Shown: positions 1-9,002, numbered from the stretch's first letter. The stretch: DNA of 21,261 bases from CAZFDT01 sp964518335 (GCA_964518335.1 CAZFDT010000088.1:1-21261); one strand, 5' to 3'. Notes: a model not told the origin generated them from the letters alone. Made by a program: numbers and translations.

Positions 1-1512
1 CGGGCCGACCTCGTCGCTGAGCTTGGTCAGCATCTCCTTGGTCATCATCTGGGTGGTCACGTAGATGAAGTCGGTCTCGGAGCTTCGCCCGTGCTGCCAG
101 TACACCTCGGCGTTCGGCTCAAACGTGAAGCCCTCCAATTTGCACATCGCCTCGGCCAGCAGCGCGGCGTTGAACTCGGGGTTGATGACCGGGTTGCCCC
201 ATTCATCCTCGACAATCAGGGACGGCCCCAGCCGGTAATAACGGAACCCGCCGCCTCCCTTCCAGTCGACGGCCCTGCTGATCCCGCCCTGGTCCTCGCC
301 GTCGATCACCTTCTTCATGCGCGGGATGATGTGTGTGTGGCAGTGCTCGCCAAGTTCAACCATGATCCACCGGCGTCCCATCTTGTGAGCAACCGCGCCG
401 GTCGTGCCGGACCCGGCGAAAGAGTCAAGCACCCAGTCGCCTGGATCGGAGGCAAGGGCTAAGCAACGATACACCAATCTTTCTGGTTTCTTCCCTTTAC
501 GAAATGTCACCCCGCCCTCATTGGCGATCCCTTCCCACGCGACATCAGTCCAGATGTTCGTAAGTGGCGCTGTAGCCTCTGCGCGGCCTTCAATGTCGGC
601 AACGTTCTTCGCGTAGAAAATGATCTGCTGCCCATCGAGAATGTACACCGTGTCCAAGTCGCCAGAGCGCTCAATGGCAATGACGCTGCCAGGCTTCCTG
701 AGCGACTCTTGCTTCCCCTCGACAACAGTTTGCCCCGCGCCGGTATCGCTGATGGAGGCCAGGCGGCAAACCTGACGTGCATTCTCAATAATGAACCTGT
801 GAAAATGCTCTATTAGAGAGTCCGGCCTTCTTGAACGAGGTTGTGGGGAAGCTTCATACGCTTGAAGCAAAGGAATGAATCGCCATTCCGCGTGCGGGGA
901 TTCAGGGTTGGTAAGCCATTTGTTGTAGGCATAGTCAGGTGCGCGTCTGGCGCGCTGTGGATGCTCGCGGAACATCGCCTTGTTCTTTGCGTACCACAGT
1001 ATGTATTCGGACGCCTTGAACACACCCGGATTGACCGTGCTAAAGGCAGATGGTGCGCGTGCCTCAACAGATATGCGGTTGACGAAGTTGCGCCTGTCAA
1101 AGACTTCGTCGAGGATGACCTTGCAGTAGTCTAGTTCATCATCATTGAGATGCACGAACAAGGACCCGTCGTTTGTCAGCAATCGGTGGAGTATCTCAAA
1201 CCTCGATGCCATTTGCCCGAGCCAGAGAGAGTGCTCAATCCCATCCTCGTAGTTCTCGAACATCTCCCCGGTATTGAATGGAGGGTCCAGATACATGCAC
1301 TTGACCTTGCCGGTAAACTCCTGTTCGAGCGCCTTGAGGGCAAGGAGGTTGTCGCCAAAGATCAGCCGGTTGTCGAAGAGGTCGTTCTCACTGACCCGCC
1401 GGGCTGCGTGGTACGACTTGCCCGCATCCTCAATCAGAACGCGCGGCTCCAACTTCGGCCGATTCTCCTTGCCGATCCAGGTCAGTTCCAGCTTGCTCTT
1501 GTGGTTAGGCAT
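1..1512 (-). CDS. Site-specific DNA methyltransferase, beta class, type III Mod-like (3' end off window)
   Basis: Likely S-adenosylmethionine-dependent adenine (or N4-cytosine) DNA methyltransferase. The frame is open from ATG at 1512 to the left edge, giving 504 codons. Motif IV, DPPFNTG, is at residues 76-82, and the SAM-binding motif I, DSFAGSGTT, follows at about 363-371. The order IV, then target-recognition region, then I is that of the beta class, which includes type III Mod subunits. A glycine run (WKGGGGF, about 417-423), also seen in Mod-type enzymes, follows motif I. The start overlaps the stop of the upstream ATPase gene by 8 bases and has a GGGGGA ribosome site. It is the fifth visible gene of the putative defence operon and probably provides self-marking of host DNA. 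The target sequence cannot be read from the protein. The family call is firm; the exact base modified is inferred. Confidence 0.9.
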   Translation of the reverse strand, partial: MPNHKSKLELTWIGKENRPKLEPRVLIEDAGKSYHAARRVSENDLFDNRLIFGDNLLALKALEQEFTGKVKCMYLDPPFNTGEMFENYEDGIEHSLWLGQMASRFEILHRLLTNDGSLFVHLNDDELDYCKVILDEVFDRRNFVNRISVEARAPSAFSTVNPGVFKASEYILWYAKNKAMFREHPQRARRAPDYAYNKWLTNPESPHAEWRFIPLLQAYEASPQPRSRRPDSLIEHFHRFIIENARQVCRLASISDTGAGQTVVEGKQESLRKPGSVIAIERSGDLDTVYILDGQQIIFYAKNVADIEGRAEATAPLTNIWTDVAWEGIANEGGVTFRKGKKPERLVYRCLALASDPGDWVLDSFAGSGTTGAVAHKMGRRWIMVELGEHCHTHIIPRMKKVIDGEDQGGISRAVDWKGGGGFRYYRLGPSLIVEDEWGNPVINPEFNAALLAEAMCKLEGFTFEPNAEVYWQHGRSSETDFIYVTTQMMTKEMLTKLSDEVGP

Positions 1513-4414
1513 TCTTTTCCCCCACGGAGTACTTCTTATCTCGAACACGGAAGGCCCAGAGGGTGCCTTCCAGCACGTCCGTCACGTATGTGCTCATGTT
1601 GGGATTCTCAAGCGATCCAGTCGTGTAGGTAATCGTGTTCTTGTTGCTCTTGTCCATTTCTGCGTGAACGATTTGGTCGGCATCGCACACGACGGCAAGG
1701 TTGGGATTGTGCGTTACGATGAAGACCTGGCGGCGCTTGCGGGCTTCCTTTATGCACTCGACAAGGACCTTGGCAACCGTGTGGTTGTCGAGGTTACCTT
1801 CGGGCTGGTCAATGATGAGGGGCAGATCACCCTTATCGATCAGCAGGTAGAACACCAAGAGCAGCGTCCCGCGCTCCCCCGGCGACAGCATCGACAAATC
1901 CTTGCCTTCCCACCGAAGGATGTAACGTGGCCGGATGTACTCCAGCCCGTAGAGAGTCTCGAAGACCTCCTCGGGCTTCCGGCCTTTGGCGAGTTGATCC
2001 TTCAGTTGGGCGGGACCGCCTTGTCCCTCGCGCTGATCTGTATGGAGCGCCTCGTCGACACCAGTAAGGAATGCTTGTACTGAAGCCGCGTCCTCCCAGT
2101 TGGTTGCCTGAACGAACGACTCCGCCTTGGCTCGCCCTTCGTCAACTCCCATGAAGCTGCCCTTGCGGTTCAGTGCCAGGGCACCAAGTAGTCGTCCTGG
2201 AAAATCCTCGCTTGTCAACTCTGCGCGAAACTCCAGCTTCAGCTTATCTTTCGCCAGCACATGGGAGTCGATGAACCCCTGAACGGCCGCGTATAGGTTT
2301 CGATAGACCGCTGCTTGGGCGACCTTCTCCGAATGAATCTGCAGAGCTAACGCGACCTGCTGATCCCTCGAAGCGACGATCTTGGCAGGCAATTCATCCA
2401 AGGCTGCCACGCTGTGTTCCAAGCCCTTCAGCGACTCGGCATCCGCTACAGTGCCCTCAATGGCGGCCCGCTGTGTCTGCCATTCGGACAGCGCCTTCAG
2501 GTAAGCTTGATAGGCGCGATTGGGCGCATCGAGCTGAGTCTGAAGTTCGGCAATTGTTGCCTCGACACCCTCAAGCTGCTTCCTGAGTCCAGGCGGCTCA
2601 ACCTTGTCTAGAGCGTCCTTAGCCGCCTTCGAGTCCTTGGCAGCTGAGTCCCGAATCTCTTCTGGCTTGCCACGTGTGATGGTCAGGGACACCAATTCGT
2701 CCGGCGTAAGCCCAAGTTCAGTCGCGTCTTCGTTCAGTGAGGCCTTGAATACCTCGTATTCCTTCTCGAAGTTGTCGAGCTTCTCGATGAGCCGTTTGGC
2801 GACGGCATTGCGGCGCTCCGCTGCACGCAACGCATCAGCCTGTTTGGCGATGTCGGCGGCGAGGGTGGTCTTTGATGCCTCCGCAGCCTTCAGACTCTGA
2901 AGCACGGTCGCGTCTGGTGCTGGAGCACTTCCATCCGCAGCCGGATCTGCAACCGCCTCCGGTTTAGCTTTGTCATGGGCATCGATCTCCAGCTTTCGCC
3001 GGTTGATCTTCTCGGTCAGTTCCTTCCGCACCGTCGGATCGGCCTGGGCCTCGAGAAGCGCCCGCGATCGGCTGAGGTCGCGGAGCTGCTTGAGCAACGA
3101 GTCAATCCGCTTCTGCTTCTCACCAGTCTGAAAGCGAACCAGTTCATCGAGAGTCGAATGCCCTAGCCGTTCGGCCTCTGGCACGTGCGAGAAGATTACA
3201 GCCTTCAGTTCCTGCTCGAACCCCTCCTCACCAAGGCCAGCCAGCTCATTGCACACGGTCTCGACGTGATCCTGCGGGAGATACTTCAGCCGCTCGACTT
3301 CTTCGGGCTTGATCGTATCGGCGAGGCATTTGGTTGTAGTGTCGCCAGCTTCCCATTCAATCGTGGCATCGAAATGCGACGCCAGGCTGTTCGACGGATG
3401 GCGGAACCGCTCTTTGCTCAGGAACGAGAACGCGTCTCCATTCTTAGTAGCGCCCAACAGACCAATTATGTCGGACAACGCACTCTTGCCGCTTCCCTTA
3501 TTGCCAACAATGGCCACCAGACCAGAGTTGAACTCAACCTTGCCACCAAACCACTGCTCCGCTGCCGGGGCGGAGTCCCGTCGCTGAAACGAAACGCCTT
3601 TGATGTACTTTGTGCGATTCTGTTCAACGCGAATCAACTCCGGAGGTCGATCACCGATGTAGACTCGCTCGCGAGGCTCCCGCAGGACCATCAGCAGTCC
3701 ACGAAACGTCGGATCAGCACGAAACCAGAGGGGGGCCTTGGATGAATACTCGGTCACCTTGTGGTTGTCGGAACACAATACGAGTGGTTTCTCCAAACCC
3801 GTCACTGGGAAAATCGTTTTGTAATGACGGTCGATGTCCTTGAGTTGCCCGATCTCCATGAGGTCGACATGGCCGTTGGTTATGTCGTACTTTATGCGTT
3901 GCTGAAACTGCTCTTTATTACTGATACCCTCAATGGAATTGCTCTTAGCTCCGGCGTGAATTGACACAATACCACCGAGCGCCTGCGCCTCCTGCGCGCC
4001 CTGCTCAATCGGCACGTACACCTTGTCATCGCCACCCTTGCCTGCGATACCAGTAGCCGTCAGCCCCAACTTTCCTTGAAGCGTCGTCCAAACGTCATTG
4101 AGGTTGCAGGTCTCCGGGAAGATGCAGATGTAGTGGATCGGTTCACCGCCGTGATCATCGCGGAGTTCAATGCCAGGGAACACCGTCAGCTTATCCGCAC
4201 CCAGCTTCTGCAGTCTGGTGATTCGCAGGGCATCGATGGTGTGGTGATCCGTTATGGCGACGGCACGCAAGCCCGCTGCGACAAGGCAATCGACGATCTG
4301 CTGATCTGTGATGCTCTTGTCCGAGTAGTCGAACGAGGACGGGGTATGCACGTGCAGGTCCCAGCGATGCCACTGGGAGCCACGCGGACTATATGGGGTG
4401 GCGCTGCCACTCAT
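1505..4414 (-). CDS. TrlF-like PHP-domain / SMC-type ABC ATPase
   Basis: A 969-residue protein joining a PHP metal-dependent phosphoesterase domain to a Rad50/SMC-like ATPase. PHP ligands are visible: H21-x-H23, D56-H57-H58, E83, H153 and D216-x-H218. Walker A, GNKGSGKS, is at 304-311. A long charged helical region, probably coiled coil, fills roughly 420-720. The ABC signature LSPGERG (843-849), Walker B IIDQPEGN (867-874) and switch histidine THN (H902) complete the ATPase. This resembles proteins annotated as TrlF-family ATPases. I infer ATP-driven DNA binding or sensing coupled to hydrolytic cleavage by the PHP domain. An ATG at 4426 is in frame, but ATG 4414 has an exact GGAGG 5 bases upstream and forms an ATGA overlap with the helicase stop, so it is preferred. 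It is probably the effector or sensor of the operon; that role is inference. Confidence 0.88.
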   Translation of the reverse strand: MSGSATPYSPRGSQWHRWDLHVHTPSSFDYSDKSITDQQIVDCLVAAGLRAVAITDHHTIDALRITRLQKLGADKLTVFPGIELRDDHGGEPIHYICIFPETCNLNDVWTTLQGKLGLTATGIAGKGGDDKVYVPIEQGAQEAQALGGIVSIHAGAKSNSIEGISNKEQFQQRIKYDITNGHVDLMEIGQLKDIDRHYKTIFPVTGLEKPLVLCSDNHKVTEYSSKAPLWFRADPTFRGLLMVLREPRERVYIGDRPPELIRVEQNRTKYIKGVSFQRRDSAPAAEQWFGGKVEFNSGLVAIVGNKGSGKSALSDIIGLLGATKNGDAFSFLSKERFRHPSNSLASHFDATIEWEAGDTTTKCLADTIKPEEVERLKYLPQDHVETVCNELAGLGEEGFEQELKAVIFSHVPEAERLGHSTLDELVRFQTGEKQKRIDSLLKQLRDLSRSRALLEAQADPTVRKELTEKINRRKLEIDAHDKAKPEAVADPAADGSAPAPDATVLQSLKAAEASKTTLAADIAKQADALRAAERRNAVAKRLIEKLDNFEKEYEVFKASLNEDATELGLTPDELVSLTITRGKPEEIRDSAAKDSKAAKDALDKVEPPGLRKQLEGVEATIAELQTQLDAPNRAYQAYLKALSEWQTQRAAIEGTVADAESLKGLEHSVAALDELPAKIVASRDQQVALALQIHSEKVAQAAVYRNLYAAVQGFIDSHVLAKDKLKLEFRAELTSEDFPGRLLGALALNRKGSFMGVDEGRAKAESFVQATNWEDAASVQAFLTGVDEALHTDQREGQGGPAQLKDQLAKGRKPEEVFETLYGLEYIRPRYILRWEGKDLSMLSPGERGTLLLVFYLLIDKGDLPLIIDQPEGNLDNHTVAKVLVECIKEARKRRQVFIVTHNPNLAVVCDADQIVHAEMDKSNKNTITYTTGSLENPNMSTYVTDVLEGTLWAFRVRDKKYSVGEKNA

Positions 4415-7263
4415 TGGAGCCTCCATCGGATCGTGAACACGGCTTGGACCGTGCTGGTATGCTTCAACTGCTTCTCGATCTTGCCGATCAGTTCTTCTCG
4501 CTGCGTGTCGATGGCGTCCTGGGCGTCGAAGAGTTCACGCCGCTTCACGTTGCGGCGGCGTTCGAGGTCGCGCAGTTGTTTCTGGTGGGTCAGCTTGTCC
4601 TGCAATGACTGGGCAAGGGCGGCCGAGCGGCGCAGCTCACGAATCTGCTTGTCGAGTTCCTTGATCTCATGCTCGAGCGACAACTTGAGGTCTTCGCTCC
4701 AGCGGTCGAGCTTGAGCACTTCCTCATCGAAGAATCGGGCGTTGCGGGTATCGATCTCACCCAGGCGGGCGGCCACCTCGGCCTTCCGCTGGTCAGCCAA
4801 GTCGGGCACTTCCGCGATCTCAGGGCCGAGCGTGGCCGGTAGCGACAGGAGCTTGCGACAGATTTCTTCGTCGAGAACCTGCTTGTGGTCGGTCCTGGCC
4901 GCGAAGATAAGGAACTCGTCAATCTCCACGGCGGATACGGTGAGCTTTGAAACCTCCAGCCAGCCGGACTGGCCGACCAGCGGCTCGATCACGCTGATCT
5001 TCGAGGGATGGTTCGTGTAATCGAATGTGATCTCGGCAACGGGCAGTTTGCAGGCGATGGCCCGTTCGATAAGCCGCAAGGCCAGCGGATGGTCGGGCCG
5101 GTAGAAATGCTCGTCGGCGGTTTCGGCGGCCTTCCAGTCGAGGTTGTACCAGCCTCGGTTGGCATCGGTGCCGTTGTAGAGGAATCGCGGTAGGTGCGGG
5201 TCGAACTGGGCCTGCCCGTCAAGCTCGACCCGCGTCAGGTCCAGCAGCCATCGCTCCCGCTGCGAAAGGCATTCGAGCGTCTTGTCGCGGCTGATCTTGA
5301 GCCGCGAGCGCACGTCCTCGTCGAAATGCTCAAGCAACGCCTGGCGGGTCGCGGCCAGGCGAGCCTGAATCTTGGCGTCCAGTTCCGCCTGGAGGGCGTC
5401 GAAGGCGGCTTGAATCTCGGCGTTGGTTCGGCAGGTCTGATAGACCTCAGCAATGCGGCGCTCGATGTCCACGCCGGATTCCAGCGCCCCAAGCACCTCG
5501 TCTGATGCGCCAAAGACGCCGTCAAAGAGGCGGAACTTCTCACTGAGCAGTTCATACACCCGCTTGTCGGCCTCGTTACGGCGGTTGAGAAAGTTGACGA
5601 CGACCACGTCGTGCTTCTGGCCGTACCGATGGCAGCGGCCAATGCGTTGCTCGATGCGCTGCGGGTTCCACGGCAGGTCGAAGTTGACGACCAGCGAGCA
5701 GAACTGAAGGTTGACGCCCTCGGCGGCAGCTTCAGTGGCGACCAGGATTGTGGCCTCGTCACGGAAATGCTCGACAATGGCCGCCTTCATGTCCACGGCA
5801 CGCGAGCCGGTCACGCGGTCGGTTCCCCGGTGCTTGGCCAGCCAGTGTTCGTAGATGGCCGCGTGGTGAGGCTGGTTGTTCGTGCCGTTGATCGTGGCGA
5901 CATGGCCGTCGTATCCGTGGGCGGTCAGCAGGTCGAAGAGGTACGTCTGGGTTTCGCGCGACTCGGTGAAGATCACAGCTTTGCGGGAAGCTCCGAGCGC
6001 CTCGGCTCGTGCGAATGCCGTCTTAAGTGCAGACAGCAAGGCATCGCCTTTGGCGTTATGGGCAATGCGGGCGGCGAGGTCGGCGTAGCGCCGGAGGTCA
6101 TCCAGTTCACCTTTGAGCTTCTCCGGGTCGATCTTTTCTTCGACTTCCTCCTCGGCGTCCTCGCCATACTCGTCGGCCAGTTCTTCGATCCCTTCGAGGT
6201 CTTCATCATCAAGCAGATCAAGCTGGTCCCGAAGGTTCTCGAGGCGATCAGCCAAGCGGCGGAGCGTGCGGGCAATGGCGAAGGTGGAGGAGGCCAGCAG
6301 CTTCCGCAACACCATCGTGATGAGTTGACGTTGGCTGGCGGGCAGTGCGTACAGGACTTCCCGTTGCAGGTAGGTCGTGATGTCGTCGTAGAGGGCCTGC
6401 TCCTGGTCCGTGGGCAGGAACTCCTGGGTGATCGGAACACGGTTGGTGAAGGGGATGTACTCGGTCACCTGTTTGCGAAGCGCCCGCGTGCAGACCGGAG
6501 CGATCCGCTGTTTGAGCTGGACGTTGCGGCTCAGTTCGTCGCTGTTGTTGATAAACTGCTCGCGGAATGATGCCGCGTCGCCGAAGACGTGGAGATCGAT
6601 CACGCTGACAAGGCTGAACAACTCGAGGAGCGAGTTCTGCAGCGGCGTGGCGGTAAGCAGGAGCTTGGGAGCCTTGCCGACCGCCTCGGTGATGCGGTGG
6701 GCCATCGTCTTCTGCGCGGCCGGGTTGTTCTGAAGCCGTGTGCGCGAGCGGTGGACGTTTCGCAGGCGGTGGGCCTCGTCGATCACAACCATGTCCCACG
6801 GCAGCTGCGCAACGGCGGCGGCCTTGGCAGCGGCGAAGTTGTACGAACAGATGACGGCCTTGTCTTTCTGGTCGAATGGGTTGCCGCCTCCGTTCTTCCG
6901 CAGACGCCCGATCACCTGGGAATCCAAGACTTCGGATGGGATGAAGAACTTTTCGCTCAGTTCCTGCTGCCACTGCTTGCGGAGCATAGCAGGCACGACA
7001 ATGAGGATGCGACGGCGGCGTTCGGCCCACTTTTGAGAAAGCACGATCCCCGCCTCGACGGTCTTGCCCAGTCCGACCTCGTCGGCCAGGATCGCACCGT
7101 TGGTGAACGGCGAGCGGAGAGCGAAGAGCGCGGCGTCGATCTGATGGGGATTGAGGTCAACCCGCGCATTGGCAATGGACCGTGACAGCGCAGCAATATC
7201 GCCCCCTGATCCCCGGAGGGTCAGGGCGTGTGCCAAATACTGGCTGTGGTAAGCGGTGTTCAT
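4411..7263 (-). CDS. SNF2-family DEAH helicase/translocase (DrmD-like)
   Basis: A 950-residue superfamily 2 ATPase. Visible motifs are Walker A DEVGLGKT (61-68), DEAH (162-165), TATPLQN (204-210), a helicase C-terminal domain with ATEAAAEGVNLQF, and motif VI QRIGRCHRYGQ. The last 100 residues are rich in Glu/Lys/Arg/Leu and look like a coiled coil, ending in an F-T-I-R-W segment. An acidic stretch (DDEDLEG...EDAEEEVEE) splits the two helicase lobes. Such proteins translocate on double-stranded DNA rather than unwinding it; in class 1 DISARM the DrmD subunit is of this type. The start ATG overlaps the stop of the upstream gene as ATGA, with AAGGGG upstream. In this operon it would move or remodel incoming DNA for the methyltransferase or the nuclease. 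The family is certain; the link to DISARM is by likeness only, as drmA, drmB and drmC are not in view. Confidence 0.92.
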   Translation of the reverse strand: MNTAYHSQYLAHALTLRGSGGDIAALSRSIANARVDLNPHQIDAALFALRSPFTNGAILADEVGLGKTVEAGIVLSQKWAERRRRILIVVPAMLRKQWQQELSEKFFIPSEVLDSQVIGRLRKNGGGNPFDQKDKAVICSYNFAAAKAAAVAQLPWDMVVIDEAHRLRNVHRSRTRLQNNPAAQKTMAHRITEAVGKAPKLLLTATPLQNSLLELFSLVSVIDLHVFGDAASFREQFINNSDELSRNVQLKQRIAPVCTRALRKQVTEYIPFTNRVPITQEFLPTDQEQALYDDITTYLQREVLYALPASQRQLITMVLRKLLASSTFAIARTLRRLADRLENLRDQLDLLDDEDLEGIEELADEYGEDAEEEVEEKIDPEKLKGELDDLRRYADLAARIAHNAKGDALLSALKTAFARAEALGASRKAVIFTESRETQTYLFDLLTAHGYDGHVATINGTNNQPHHAAIYEHWLAKHRGTDRVTGSRAVDMKAAIVEHFRDEATILVATEAAAEGVNLQFCSLVVNFDLPWNPQRIEQRIGRCHRYGQKHDVVVVNFLNRRNEADKRVYELLSEKFRLFDGVFGASDEVLGALESGVDIERRIAEVYQTCRTNAEIQAAFDALQAELDAKIQARLAATRQALLEHFDEDVRSRLKISRDKTLECLSQRERWLLDLTRVELDGQAQFDPHLPRFLYNGTDANRGWYNLDWKAAETADEHFYRPDHPLALRLIERAIACKLPVAEITFDYTNHPSKISVIEPLVGQSGWLEVSKLTVSAVEIDEFLIFAARTDHKQVLDEEICRKLLSLPATLGPEIAEVPDLADQRKAEVAARLGEIDTRNARFFDEEVLKLDRWSEDLKLSLEHEIKELDKQIRELRRSAALAQSLQDKLTHQKQLRDLERRRNVKRRELFDAQDAIDTQREELIGKIEKQLKHTSTVQAVFTIRWRLQ

Positions 7264-8753
7264 TTGCCGTGCCCCTTGGTCATGCGGGTCCGGCCCTTCC
7301 TGGTCAGCCGATATTTCTGAAGGCGGCTCGTGGGCTTGTCGGGGATTGTCATTTCGATCAGGCCGCCATCCAGCAATGGGTTCAAGACTTGGTGCCTGAA
7401 CTTGGTGCGATCTGACCGTCCGACAATGGTCATGAGTTCGACCAACGTGCTGTCAGATCGGCACTTAAGTAGGATTTCGACTTGGTGCCGACTTAGTGCC
7501 GACTTGGTGCCTGCTGGTGCCTCGATTGGGGACTCTATCGAGACCTTGGGCCGCCAGAGGGTCTGGATGAATTGTCCGCTCTCCTGTCGGAATTCGGGCG
7601 CACGCAGTTTGGCCTCTTTGCACAGGCCAATCATGTCCAGGATGCCGGTTCCCGCCTTTTCAATGTACCGCGTGAGGAACAGTGGTTCGGCGATGAGCGG
7701 GTTTCGGGGAATCGAGGCATGGGGACGCCGCAATGCCTCAGGCGTGAGCGACGGCGGAAGCTCGCCGGGGTTCCATATTTCCAGCCGATCGGCAAAAAGC
7801 ATCACTTGGACAGAGGCGTTGGAGGAGTAGTCGCGATGGGCAACAGCGTTGACGATGGCCTCGGAAACCGCAAGCCGTGGTAACTCATAGGTAACCGGGG
7901 CGCGATTGCTCTGAGCCCGCGTGCCGACCGACGCCGCGACTTTCGACATAACGAAGCCCACAGCCTGATCCACCAGATCGAAGACCGTACCCTTGTAAAT
8001 CTTGTAGTCCGGAAAGGGCTTTACGACGGTCGTGCCGTGGAACTGGAGACACTTGACTTCCGAGGTGATGAGAAACTGCTGGGGCTGTTTGCCAAACAAG
8101 AGAACCGCCGCGTGACTGGGCTTTCCACCATCCAGCAGGTTCAGATGCGCCAGAGCCTTTTCGGTTGGCGTGCGGGGGCCAAGTGGATAGTTGCGTTCCG
8201 CTTGGGCACGGGCAAGAAACTCCTGCACCTTCGTGCGGGAGAGATCGCCAAGCGTCGCCTCGGTGCAGGCCGCCGCGTCGAACGGACGGGTGCGGACGCG
8301 TCCAGCGCTGACGAGGTACTCGACGAGGCTGGAGTACGCAAGCGCGGTGAGTTCAGGAATGCTGCCGAATCGGCGGCGGATGAGCTGATTCCCGGCTTTG
8401 CGCACGAGGGCCTGCATCTTGGGTTGGCGGGCCGAGTCCTGCTCGCCCTTGACGAAGATCAGCCGCTGTTTTCCGGCGGAGGTAGCCCGATCAAATTCGC
8501 GCTCGGTGGGGGAGACGCCCTGATCGTCCTCGTAGCCGTAATCGTTCCCCAGAAGGCCCAGGTACACATCGCACTGATCCACCTGATCCAGATAGACCTT
8601 GTCGGCACGACGATCAGCGGCGGGCATGTCCTCGAACAGGAACACATCGAAGAAACGGCCCAAGAGAGCGTCGCCGAGGATGTAGCTCTTCAGCGCCCGG
8701 CGCTCGATAGCCAGTTCTTTCTGCACGCTGCTGATGAAGATCAACTTCTTCAT
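7260..8753 (-). CDS. DUF4062 - GHKL ATPase - winged-helix protein
   Basis: A 497-residue, three-part protein. Residues 1-100 match the DUF4062 pattern (KKLIFISSVQKEL at the start, then DVYLGLLGNDYG). Residues 170-400 resemble the COG2865-type ATP-binding proteins, with the N box SEAIVNAVAHRDYS (297-310), G1 box DRLEIWNPGELP (322-333) and EKAGTGI (365-371). Residues 415-490 look like a winged helix. COG2865 proteins usually start with an AlbA/Schlafen domain; here DUF4062 takes that place. ATG 8753 was chosen over an upstream in-frame start (8798) because it has GAGGA 6 bases before it and overlaps the preceding stop as ATGA. The linker before the winged helix is encoded by three 11-base tandem repeats (7479-7511). 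I infer a sensor or regulator in the defence operon; substrate and ligand are unknown. Confidence 0.85.
   Translation of the reverse strand: MKKLIFISSVQKELAIERRALKSYILGDALLGRFFDVFLFEDMPAADRRADKVYLDQVDQCDVYLGLLGNDYGYEDDQGVSPTEREFDRATSAGKQRLIFVKGEQDSARQPKMQALVRKAGNQLIRRRFGSIPELTALAYSSLVEYLVSAGRVRTRPFDAAACTEATLGDLSRTKVQEFLARAQAERNYPLGPRTPTEKALAHLNLLDGGKPSHAAVLLFGKQPQQFLITSEVKCLQFHGTTVVKPFPDYKIYKGTVFDLVDQAVGFVMSKVAASVGTRAQSNRAPVTYELPRLAVSEAIVNAVAHRDYSSNASVQVMLFADRLEIWNPGELPPSLTPEALRRPHASIPRNPLIAEPLFLTRYIEKAGTGILDMIGLCKEAKLRAPEFRQESGQFIQTLWRPKVSIESPIEAPAGTKSALSRHQVEILLKCRSDSTLVELMTIVGRSDRTKFRHQVLNPLLDGGLIEMTIPDKPTSRLQKYRLTRKGRTRMTKGHGK
7479..7511. repeat. Three tandem 11-bp units inside the DUF4062-GHKL gene
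   Basis: On the plus strand the units are GACTTGGTGCC, GACTTAGTGCC and GACTTGGTGCC, directly abutting, followed by a degenerate fourth TGCTGGTGCC (7512-7521). The same 11-mer recurs exactly at 7386-7396, and ACTTGGTGC again at 7399-7407. On the coding strand the array gives the linker GTKSALSRHQV. Eleven is not a multiple of three, so losing or gaining one unit would shift the reading frame just before the winged-helix domain. Confidence 0.9.
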
Positions 8754-8953
8754 GGTCCATCCTCGCCGGTCGGTGTACCTGGGCCACGCTTCACCCACGC
8801 GTCGATGGCGTCCTTGTGGAACCGCCAGCGCTTGCCGATCTTCGTGCCGGGGATTTTGTTCTCGACGGCGAGCTTGTAGAGCGTGGACTTGGAGATCTTC
8901 AGATACTCCGCCAGCTCGTCCATCGTCATGATCTCATCGCGTTTGGCCGCCAT
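8750..8953 (-). CDS. Small MerR/excisionase-type helix-turn-helix protein
   Basis: A 67-residue DNA-binding protein. The pattern MDELAEYLKISKSTLYKLAV, then PGTKIGKRWRF and IDAWVKRG, is that of the HTH_17/excisionase (BldC-like) winged-helix family, of typical length for the domain alone. ATG 8953 has GGAG 6 bases upstream; a TTG at 8965 is in frame but has weaker support. It is the first gene of the operon and its stop overlaps the next start as ATGA. Being promoter-proximal, it is most likely the transcription regulator of the operon, perhaps acting at the inverted repeat at 9003-9033. A role as recombination directionality factor is possible but less likely, as the integrase has its own such partner at 11978. 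Confidence 0.82.
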   Translation of the reverse strand: MAAKRDEIMTMDELAEYLKISKSTLYKLAVENKIPGTKIGKRWRFHKDAIDAWVKRGPGTPTGEDGP

Positions 8954-9002
8954 AGGCTGCTCCAAGCACCCCGTTCCGTCTGGTCGCGGATCGTCCGCAT
9001 GT

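Noticed and set aside
1274..6570. Several plus-strand open frames (1274-2083, 3185-3745, 4076-5020, 5611-6570) opposite the defence operon
   Set aside because: They are antisense to genes with clear motifs, lack ribosome sites and have no recognisable domains; GC-rich coding DNA produces such shadows.
7479..7511. Reading the 11-bp array as a CRISPR
   Set aside because: Units abut with no spacers and lie inside a coding frame.
1..8953. Calling the operon DISARM
   Set aside because: Only the SNF2 and methyltransferase parts fit; drmA, drmB and drmC are not in the window, and the DUF4062-GHKL and PHP-ATPase genes are not DISARM core genes.
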